Notes under the pieces: generated by a model
Told to the model about the DNA's origin: nothing
The model's database searches: none
Seen by the model: the letters and a program-made list of their open reading frames with translations, nothing else
Position numbers and translations under genes: made by a program
In this document: piece after piece, positions 1-6,044 of the stretch
Layout: every line of letters begins with the position of its first letter
Position numbering within the stretch: the stretch's first letter is position 1
NCBI GenBank assembly: GCA_045589215.1
Contig: JAZNOQ010000098.1
Coordinates: 1 to 7,755, forward strand
Length of the DNA: 7,755 bases
From: JAZNOQ01 sp045589215
GTDB lineage: Bacteria > Bacillota > Clostridia > Oscillospirales > CAG-272
Direction of reading: 5' to 3'

Positions 1-756
1 CCCTTTTCGGTCGGCGTGCGCGTCGAGCATCTTCAGAGTGAGATCGACAAGGCAATGTACGGCGACTACGCGGGGCATCCCGCGCTCGGTCACGCCGAGT
101 ACAATCTGTCCGATACCACGGGAGACAGGGGGGTATATACCTTCTGTATGTGCCCCGGGGGGACGGTCGTTGCGGCGGCATCCGAAACGGGCGGCGTAGT
201 GGTCAACGGCATGAGCTGTCACGCGCGTGACGGGAAAAACGCGGTTGCGGCAGTTGCGGTCTCGGTTTCGTGTGAGGATTACGGCAACACGCCCGAGGGC
301 GGTATGTGCTATCAGCGCGCCCTTGAGGAAAAGGCATTTTCCGTGGGCGGCGGCGGGTACGCCGCGCCGATCCAGCTGCTCGGTGATTTTCTTGACGGCA
401 CTTTAACGAAGGAGCCCCGCAAGATCGAGCCGACCTATTCGCGCGGTGCGGTCACGCTCGCACGGGTGGATGAGATCTTTTCCTCGGGGATCACGGAGAT
501 GCTTCGCCGCGGATTTTCGTCCTTTGGCAGAAGGCTCTCGGGATATGACGACCGCGAGGCGGTGCTTACGGGTGTCGAAACGCGCACCTCGTCTCCCGTC
601 AGGCTTCTGCGGTCGGAGGAGATGACGGCGATCGGATTTCCATTGGTTTATCCGATCGGTGAGGGCGCGGGTTACGCGGGCGGCATCACGAGTGCCGCAG
701 TTGACGGCATTCGCGCGGCGCTTGCGATCATAGAACGCTTTGCTCCTGCCGAGTAA
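1..756 (+). CDS. FAD-dependent dehydrogenase, COG2509 type (3' part only)
   Basis: This is the last 251 codons of a gene whose start lies left of the window; the frame is open from base 1 to the TAA at 754-756. Near the left edge the protein reads GVRVEH followed by a KAMYGD segment. Next comes a GVYTFCMCPGG segment (about residues 44-54), then VAAASE and VNGMS, and close to the C-terminus a GEGAGYAGG flavin-binding loop (bases 658-684) followed by SAAVDGI. This combination is typical of the NAD(P)/FAD-dependent oxidoreductase family COG2509. The missing N-terminal half would carry the Rossmann-type dinucleotide site. Substrate and physiological role are not established for the family, so none is assigned. 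Apart from the missing 5' part it looks intact. A 129-bp gap separates it from recJ, and I see no terminator or convincing promoter there. The family call is fairly secure; the biological role is not. Confidence 0.85.
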   Translation, partial: PFSVGVRVEHLQSEIDKAMYGDYAGHPALGHAEYNLSDTTGDRGVYTFCMCPGGTVVAAASETGGVVVNGMSCHARDGKNAVAAVAVSVSCEDYGNTPEGGMCYQRALEEKAFSVGGGGYAAPIQLLGDFLDGTLTKEPRKIEPTYSRGAVTLARVDEIFSSGITEMLRRGFSSFGRRLSGYDDREAVLTGVETRTSSPVRLLRSEEMTAIGFPLVYPIGEGAGYAGGITSAAVDGIRAALAIIERFAPAE

Positions 757-885
757 GGCGGATAAATTTTTGACTACTGTGCGTGGCTTTGCGGAGACGT
801 AGAAAGGGTTCTTCGGGAGCCGTTGGGTGTGAGACGGAAGATATGGAACTGAATTAGAAATGATAGAATTGCAGGTTATACGAGA

Positions 886-3201
886 ATGGAAGAGATCAAG
901 GTAGTTGCGGGGGATCACCCCGTAGAGCATATAAAAGAGGAAACGGGCGCAGAGAGACCGCCGTTTACGAGAGAGAAGATCTGGAGCGTGCGATATGCGC
1001 TCGGAGAAAACATAGAAAATGATCCCGCGATGCAGGAGAGGGAAGAGTGTGTCAGGGAGATCGCCGAGGCGCTTGGCGTTTCTCCGATCACGGCACGGCT
1101 TCTCTATATTCGCGGATATAAGACAAAGGAAGAGGCAGAGGCGTTTGTCAGAAACGATGACGCGATGCTGCACGATCCCTTCTTAATGAAGGATATGGAC
1201 GCGGCGGTGCGCCGCATTCGTCGTGCGGTGGAGGAGAAGGAACGCATCGTGATCTACGGAGACTACGACGTAGACGGTGTGACCTCGGTGAGCCTATTTT
1301 ACCTTTTCCTCACGGAGAAGGGCGCGGACGTAAGCTATTACATACCGAGCCGAAGCGGGGAAGGATACGGTGTTTCCTGTGCGGCGATCGACCGCTTAAA
1401 AAGCCTTGGGGTGTCCCTGATGATCACTGTGGATACGGGTATCACCGCAAACGAGGAGGTCGAATATGCACGCGACAAGGGCATTGACGTAGTCGTTACC
1501 GACCACCACGAGTGCAAAAGCGAGCTGCCGCGCGCGTGTGCGGTGGTCAATCCCCACAGACCCGATTGCCCGTATCCGTTTAAGGAGCTTGCGGGTGTCG
1601 GCGTTGTGTTCAAGCTGCTCTGTGCCTATGAGATCGCGCTTTCTCTTGAAAGGGGAGAGCCTGCGATCGAGGGTGTAAGACGGGTATATAACGAATATGC
1701 CGACCTTACGGCGATCGGTACGATCGCGGACGTGATGCCCGTGAGAGACGAGAACCGTCTGATCGTGACGCTCGGGCTTCGTATGATCGCGGCGACAAGC
1801 CGCAAGGGACTTGCGGCTCTCATTGAGGCGGCAACTGCGAGCTCGAACAACGGAAAGAACGCCTCGACGCTCCCCCCGCGGATCGCGCCGAAGAAGCGCA
1901 AGATCACGTCGGGCTTCATTGGCTTTGGACTTGCGCCGAGGCTGAATGCGGCGGGACGCATCAGCAGTGCGACGAAGGCGGTCGAGCTTCTGCTTGCCGA
2001 TTCGGATGAGCGCGCACGTGCGCTTGCCGAGGAGCTTTGCGAGATCAACCGCACGCGGCAGGTCGAGGAAAACCGCATTGCCGAAATGGCGTACCGAAAG
2101 ATCGAGGAGGGACACTATCTCGAAACCGACCGCTTCCTTGTCCTTGCCGACGATGATTGGCAGCAGGGCATCATCGGGATCGTTGCGTCTCGCCTGACCG
2201 AGCGGTACGGAATGCCGTCGATCCTCATTTCCTTTGAGGGCTCGAAGGGGAATGAACCCTCGGACGACGACGTCGGAAAGGGCTCGGGACGCAGTGTCAA
2301 GGGGATCAATCTCGTTGAGGCGATGGGCTGCTGCGAGGATCTTCTTTGTAAATTCGGCGGGCACGAGCTTGCCGCAGGTATGACGATCACGCGCGGCAAC
2401 GTGGACGCCTTCCGCGAGCGGATCAATGAATACGTGCGCTCCCGCATCCCCGAGGAGGCGTTCTGTGCTTCGGTGGAGGCGGACTGCGAGGTGAGCATCC
2501 GAGAGCTGACGATGCAGCTTGCGGTCGAGCTGTACCGCCTTGAGCCGTACGGCGTTGCAAATCCCACGCCGACCTTCCTCCTTCGGGACGTGACAATTCG
2601 GAAGATCATTCCGATCAGCGGCGGCAAGCATCTGAAGCTTGTTGTCGAGCGGGAAGGGATCACCTTCTACGCGATGTATTTCAGTATGACGCCGTATCAG
2701 TTCCCCTTCACGGAGGGCGAACGGATCGACCTCATATTTACGCTTGATATCAACGAGTACCGCAATCTCCGCACGCTTCAGCTGATGGTGCAGGAGACAC
2801 GGCTGTCCGAGACCTCGGCGGCGCTTCTGGAAAAAGAAAAGCAGAGACTTCGGGAGATCCGCGCAGGCGCGCCCTTCTCGCCCGAGGAGAATTTTCTCCC
2901 GTGCAGAGACGACGTTGCGGTGGTCTATTCCTATCTGAAGTCGCAGTGCAGGCTCGGTCACGCGGTTCTGTCCGACCGAATGATCCTTGCCGCGATGAAT
3001 TTATGCTCGGAGGGACAGGTCGGGTACGGGAAATTCTTCTGCGCCCTTGACGTTCTCGTCGATCTCCGCCTTTGCTCGTGTGAACCGATGGAGGACGGAG
3101 GGTACAGGATCGAGGTGTTCCGTAACGCATCGAAAACGCCTCTTGAGACCTCCCAGCTCCTTCGCACGCTTCGGAAGCAGTGCGATACAGCCTTAAAATA
3201 A
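886..3201 (+). CDS. recJ: Single-stranded-DNA-specific 5'-3' exonuclease RecJ
   Basis: RecJ degrades single-stranded DNA 5' to 3' in the cytoplasm and acts in RecF-pathway recombination and mismatch and base excision repair. The 771-residue length fits the long Firmicutes form rather than the roughly 577-residue E. coli form. Visible motifs are DYDVDG (126-131, DHH motif I), TVDTG (181-185), DHH (206-208, metal binding), a GTIADVMP segment (278-285), APRLNAAGR (350-358), WQQG (425-428, where E. coli has WHQG from memory), and the DHHA1 nucleic-acid motifs GKGSGRS (464-470) and FGGHELAAG (490-498). An OB-fold and a Firmicutes-type C-terminal region follow from about 525. Catalytic residues appear intact. 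The start is uncertain: ATG 886 has no clear Shine-Dalgarno sequence, and its first 30 or so residues are hydrophilic and not recognisable. An in-frame GTG at 988 (residue 35), after a purine-rich GAGAGAGAAG, is an alternative close to the usual family start. Two hydrophilic insertions lie near 315-341 and 451-463. Confidence 0.93.
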   Translation: MEEIKVVAGDHPVEHIKEETGAERPPFTREKIWSVRYALGENIENDPAMQEREECVREIAEALGVSPITARLLYIRGYKTKEEAEAFVRNDDAMLHDPFLMKDMDAAVRRIRRAVEEKERIVIYGDYDVDGVTSVSLFYLFLTEKGADVSYYIPSRSGEGYGVSCAAIDRLKSLGVSLMITVDTGITANEEVEYARDKGIDVVVTDHHECKSELPRACAVVNPHRPDCPYPFKELAGVGVVFKLLCAYEIALSLERGEPAIEGVRRVYNEYADLTAIGTIADVMPVRDENRLIVTLGLRMIAATSRKGLAALIEAATASSNNGKNASTLPPRIAPKKRKITSGFIGFGLAPRLNAAGRISSATKAVELLLADSDERARALAEELCEINRTRQVEENRIAEMAYRKIEEGHYLETDRFLVLADDDWQQGIIGIVASRLTERYGMPSILISFEGSKGNEPSDDDVGKGSGRSVKGINLVEAMGCCEDLLCKFGGHELAAGMTITRGNVDAFRERINEYVRSRIPEEAFCASVEADCEVSIRELTMQLAVELYRLEPYGVANPTPTFLLRDVTIRKIIPISGGKHLKLVVEREGITFYAMYFSMTPYQFPFTEGERIDLIFTLDINEYRNLRTLQLMVQETRLSETSAALLEKEKQRLREIRAGAPFSPEENFLPCRDDVAVVYSYLKSQCRLGHAVLSDRMILAAMNLCSEGQVGYGKFFCALDVLVDLRLCSCEPMEDGGYRIEVFRNASKTPLETSQLLRTLRKQCDTALK

Positions 3202-3244
3202 GAAGATCTCATCCCGCGAGGGGATAGATCTCTCTCGCTTTTTT
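3201..3244 (+). terminator. Terminator-like element with two alternative hairpins between recJ and rel
   Basis: Two overlapping stems can form. Hairpin A pairs 3201-3215 with 3221-3235 (14 bp, bulged C at 3210 and 3232, loop GCGAG); its core is AGATCT plus ATCCC against GGGAT plus AGATCT. Hairpin B pairs GCGAGGGG (3216-3223) with TCTCTCGC (3231-3238), 8 bp including two G-U pairs, with a 7-nt loop, and is followed directly by six T (3239-3244). B has canonical intrinsic-terminator form. A uses the same bases 3221-3235, so it excludes B, although A is itself only 3 nt from the T run. The element begins on the last base of the recJ stop codon and ends 31 nt before the rel ATG. Pairing was done by hand; no energies were computed. 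It may be a plain or leaky terminator, or an attenuator. Confidence 0.6.
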
Positions 3245-3254
3245 GAACGTTCGG

Positions 3255-3265
3255 AAAGGAAGGTG
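3255..3265 (+). promoter_or_regulatory. Ribosome binding site of rel
   Basis: AAAGGAAGGTG resembles the Shine-Dalgarno consensus AAGGAGGTG and ends 10 nt before ATG 3276. It supports ATG 3276, or the adjacent ATG 3279, over the in-frame TTG at 3243, which lies upstream of this site and inside the T run of the preceding hairpin. Confidence 0.75.
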
Positions 3266-3275
3266 TTTCTTTCGT

Positions 3276-5495
3276 ATGATGCAAACAGATATGGCTCACA
3301 GTAATATCGATCATCTCATCGGTATTCTTGAGGCGAGCGGAAATAAATACGATTTTGACAAGATCCGTAGCGCGTATGACCTTGCAAAGGGACTCCACGA
3401 GGGGCAGTTCCGCATCAGCGGCGAGCCCTACATCACGCATCCCATCGCGGTTGCGGAGATCCTTGGCGGCTTCGGGATTGACACCGATTCGATCTGTGCG
3501 GCACTTCTGCACGACGTGGTGGAGGACTGTCAGATCGAGCTTTCCGTGCTTCGAAGGACCTTCGGGGATGACGTCGCGCTTCTCGTGGACGGACTGACGA
3601 AGATCGCACCGATCGACGTTTCCGAAAAGGAGGAGGCGCACCTTGAGACCGTCCGTAAGATGCTGCTTGCGATGTCGAAGGATATCCGCGTCATTCTCAT
3701 CAAGCTGTGCGACAGGCTTCACAATATGCGGACGCTGTCGGTGAAATGCGAGGATAAGCAGCGCGCGACCGCACTTGAAACGATGCAGGTCTACGCTCCC
3801 CTTGCGCACCGACTCGGTATGCAGAAGGTCAAGCACGAGCTTGAAAATCTGAGTCTGCGCTACCTCGATCCGATCGGCTACAAGGAGGTCGAGGAGGGTG
3901 TTGAGCATCACTACGGGGAACACACCGATCTCATCGAGAACGTCCGTCGGGAAATGTCTGAAAAGCTCTCGGAGTACGGGATCTCCTTTAAGATCGAGGG
4001 GCGCATCAAGTCGATCTACAGCGTTTACAAAAAGATGTTCAATCAAGCGAAGAGCATCGACGAGATCTTTGACTTTTATGCGCTTCGCGTGATCGTCGAT
4101 ACCGAGCTTGAGTGTTACACCGTTCTCGGTATCGTGCATGAAATGTACAAGTCGATCCCCGGCAGATTCAAGGATTACATCTCGACGCCGAAGCCGAATA
4201 TGTATCAGTCGCTTCACACGACGGTCATCGGGCGCGAGGGCGTGCCGTTCGAGGTACAGATCCGTACCTGGACGATGCACCACATCGCGGATTACGGTAT
4301 CGCGGCACATTGGAAATATAAGACGGGCGGTGTCGCAAAGAGCGGCGGCACCGATCAGAAGCTCGAATGGATCTCGCGGATGCTCGAGGAGACCGAGACG
4401 ACCGACTCCGAGGAGCTGATCCGCGCGCTCAAGACCGACCTTTATCAGGAGGAGGTCTACGTCTTTACGCCGAGAGGTGACGTGATCACGATGCCGCAGG
4501 GATCGACCGTCATCGACTTTGCGTACAGCATTCACTCGGCGGTCGGCAACCGAATGGTCGGTGCGAAGATCAACGGTATGATCGTTCCGATCGACAGGTC
4601 TCCGCAGAACGGAGACATCGTCGAGATCATCACCTCGCAAAGCACGAAGGGCCCGAGCAGGGATTGGCTCGGCATCGTCAAGACGAGTGAGGCGCGGAAC
4701 AAGATCCGTCAGTGGTTCAAGAAGGAAAAACGGTCCGAAAACATCGAGCTTGGCATCAGTATGATCGAGAGCGAGATCAGGAAATTCGGCCGTGCGGTGA
4801 CGCCTGCCGTAAGAGACGAGATCGTTACGGCGCTTTCCGAGCGGATCGGGATGAATTCGCGCGACGACCTTTATAACGCGATCGGCTACGGCGGGCTTGC
4901 AGTTTCGAAGATCCTTGTGAAGCTGCGTGACGAGTACGATAAGCGTGTGAAGCCCGCAGAGGAGCCCGCGCCCGCGGTGCAGACCGAGCAGCTTCTCCGT
5001 GAGGGAAAGAAGCGGCGCGTTTCGACGGGCGGCATCCTGATCGACGGTGACGTCGACTGTCAGGTCAAGTTCGCGCGGTGCTGTAATCCGCTTCCCGGAG
5101 ATCCGATCATCGGATTTATCACGAAGGGCTACGGCATTTCGATCCACAAGCAGGATTGCCCGAACGTCCTTTCGGGAAAGGAAAAGGAAGAATCGAAGGA
5201 TCGCTTTGTGCGTGCCGAATGGGATGTGCCGACGGGCAGTAAGAGCGCCGACAACAGCTATGAGGCACTGATGTCGATCCGTGCGAACAATTCGCTTTCT
5301 CTCCTTGCAAACATCACGACGGCACTTCTCGATATGCACGTCACCCTGAGCCAGATCAGCACGCAGAGTCTGACGAACGGGATGATCGTCGTCAATCTCA
5401 CCGTCCTTTGTAAGAATCTTGAGCATTATTATTCGATCGTTTCGCGCATTAAGGGGCTGAAGGACGTGGAAAGCGTTTCGAGAGGTCAGTATTAA
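3276..5495 (+). CDS. relA: Bifunctional (p)ppGpp synthetase/hydrolase, Rel (RSH family)
   Basis: Rel makes (p)ppGpp from ATP and GTP/GDP when uncharged tRNA occupies the ribosome, and hydrolyses it otherwise, so it controls the stringent response. Translation from ATG 3276 gives 739 residues, normal for a long RSH. The hydrolase domain is complete: THP (His 55), HDVVED (79-84) and CDRLHN (145-150) supply the metal-binding and catalytic residues. In the synthetase domain, RFKD (297-300) is the RxKD form associated with bifunctional enzymes rather than the ExDD form of synthetase-only RelA, and YQSLHTT (310-316) is the nucleotide-binding G-loop. A TGS domain starts near 393 (VYVFTPRG). A zinc-finger/RIS domain has Cys 595, 602, 603 and 628. 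A C-terminal ACT/RRM domain spans about 664-739. Every domain looks intact, so both activities are expected. The stop is 19 nt before dtd, which suggests co-transcription. The symbol rel may be preferred for the bifunctional form. Confidence 0.96.
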   Translation: MMQTDMAHSNIDHLIGILEASGNKYDFDKIRSAYDLAKGLHEGQFRISGEPYITHPIAVAEILGGFGIDTDSICAALLHDVVEDCQIELSVLRRTFGDDVALLVDGLTKIAPIDVSEKEEAHLETVRKMLLAMSKDIRVILIKLCDRLHNMRTLSVKCEDKQRATALETMQVYAPLAHRLGMQKVKHELENLSLRYLDPIGYKEVEEGVEHHYGEHTDLIENVRREMSEKLSEYGISFKIEGRIKSIYSVYKKMFNQAKSIDEIFDFYALRVIVDTELECYTVLGIVHEMYKSIPGRFKDYISTPKPNMYQSLHTTVIGREGVPFEVQIRTWTMHHIADYGIAAHWKYKTGGVAKSGGTDQKLEWISRMLEETETTDSEELIRALKTDLYQEEVYVFTPRGDVITMPQGSTVIDFAYSIHSAVGNRMVGAKINGMIVPIDRSPQNGDIVEIITSQSTKGPSRDWLGIVKTSEARNKIRQWFKKEKRSENIELGISMIESEIRKFGRAVTPAVRDEIVTALSERIGMNSRDDLYNAIGYGGLAVSKILVKLRDEYDKRVKPAEEPAPAVQTEQLLREGKKRRVSTGGILIDGDVDCQVKFARCCNPLPGDPIIGFITKGYGISIHKQDCPNVLSGKEKEESKDRFVRAEWDVPTGSKSADNSYEALMSIRANNSLSLLANITTALLDMHVTLSQISTQSLTNGMIVVNLTVLCKNLEHYYSIVSRIKGLKDVESVSRGQY

Positions 5496-5496
5496 A

Positions 5497-5503
5497 AGAG
5501 GAG
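5497..5503 (+). promoter_or_regulatory. Ribosome binding site of dtd
   Basis: AGAGGAG begins two bases after the rel stop codon and ends 11 nt before ATG 5515. It fits translation of dtd from the rel transcript, since the 19-nt gap leaves no room for a separate promoter. Confidence 0.7.
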
Positions 5504-5514
5504 CACAGCAAACC

Positions 5515-5970
5515 ATGACAGCAGTTTTACAGCGCGTGAAGCGCGCAGAGGTAAAGATCGACGGTGAGACCGTCGGAGCGTGCGGAAACGGACTTCTGAT
5601 CCTGCTCGGCGTTGCCGCGGGGGACGAAACGCGCGACGCAGACGCGCTCGCCGATAAGATCGTGAAATTTCGGATCTTCTCCGACGAAAACGGGAAAATG
5701 AACCGATCGGTCACCGACGTCTGCGGCAGCGTGCTCGTCGTATCGAACTTTACGCTGTGCGGCTCGTACCGTCACGGCAACCGCCCCGATTTTTGTGCAA
5801 CTGCCGCGCCGCCCGACAAGGCAGAGGCGCTGTACGAGCATTTCGCCGCGCGGATGCGGACGCTTCTCCCTGTTGAAACGGGGCAATTCGGTGCCGATAT
5901 GGAGGTCTCGCTCGTCAACGACGGACCCGTCACCTTCGTCCTTGAAAGCGGCGTTCTTCTGAAAAAATAA
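5515..5970 (+). CDS. dtd: D-aminoacyl-tRNA deacylase (DTD)
   Basis: DTD hydrolyses the ester bond of D-aminoacyl-tRNAs (and glycyl-tRNA-Ala), recycling tRNA and keeping D-residues out of proteins; it is a cytoplasmic homodimer. At 151 residues it has the family length. Features seen are the N-terminal AVLQRVKRAEV strand, the LLILLGV segment (27-33), RIFSDENGKMN (53-63), GNRPDF (88-93), and NDGPVT (135-140) with the Gly-Pro pair (137-138) that forms the chiral-selecting cis-proline cap. The usual SQFT motif reads SNFT here (77-80), so Gln is replaced by Asn (AAC, 5746-5748). The rest of the fold looks normal, so activity is likely. It follows rel closely, as in many Firmicutes. A 74-bp gap follows before hemZ, where relatives often carry a metallo-beta-lactamase-fold hydrolase gene (from memory). 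Confidence 0.95.
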   Translation: MTAVLQRVKRAEVKIDGETVGACGNGLLILLGVAAGDETRDADALADKIVKFRIFSDENGKMNRSVTDVCGSVLVVSNFTLCGSYRHGNRPDFCATAAPPDKAEALYEHFAARMRTLLPVETGQFGADMEVSLVNDGPVTFVLESGVLLKK

Positions 5971-6009
5971 ACCACCGTTCTCATTTTGTATAGACCTTAT
6001 TATACACGG

Positions 6010-6031
6010 AAAGGATACGGGTTCTCCCGTA
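6010..6031 (+). promoter_or_regulatory. hemZ leader: Shine-Dalgarno-like AAAGGA followed by a hairpin
   Basis: AAAGGA (6010-6015) is the only Shine-Dalgarno-like sequence upstream of ATG 6045 and is 29 nt away, too far for normal initiation. A perfect 6-bp hairpin, TACGGG-TTCT-CCCGTA (6016-6031), fills more than half of the gap. If it folds, the effective spacing falls to 13 nt. The structure is seen directly; its role in initiation is inferred. Confidence 0.4.
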
Positions 6032-6044
6032 ACAGCTTTAGATT

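Noticed and set aside
770..798. TTGACT at 770-775 as a -35 box of a recJ promoter
   Set aside because: At 16-18 nt spacing the sequence reads around GCGGAGAC, which does not resemble a -10 box.
807..821. Small hairpin around a TTCG loop in the gap before recJ
   Set aside because: The stem is short, needs a G-U pair, and is not followed by a T run, so it is not a credible terminator.
1396..2961. A 521-codon open frame on the minus strand opposite recJ, overlapping the previous one by 4 bases
   Set aside because: The ATGA-type overlap looks operon-like, but the frame is the antisense of conserved recJ motifs and has no protein family features.
3243..3275. An earlier in-frame TTG start for rel at 3243
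   Set aside because: The codon sits in the terminator T run, has no Shine-Dalgarno sequence, and lies upstream of the good AAAGGAAGGTG site that serves ATG 3276.
2958..5714. A 918-codon open frame on the minus strand opposite rel and dtd
   Set aside because: It lies entirely opposite well-supported plus-strand genes. Its translation shows no recognisable domain and is rich in Arg, His, Asp and Leu, as expected for the antisense of GC-biased codons. Length alone is not evidence here because TTA, CTA and TCA are rare in the matching plus-strand phase.
5998..6003. TATTAT as a -10 box for hemZ
   Set aside because: The hexamer about 17 nt upstream is CCGTTC and there is no extended -10 element. 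A promoter cannot be excluded but is not supported.
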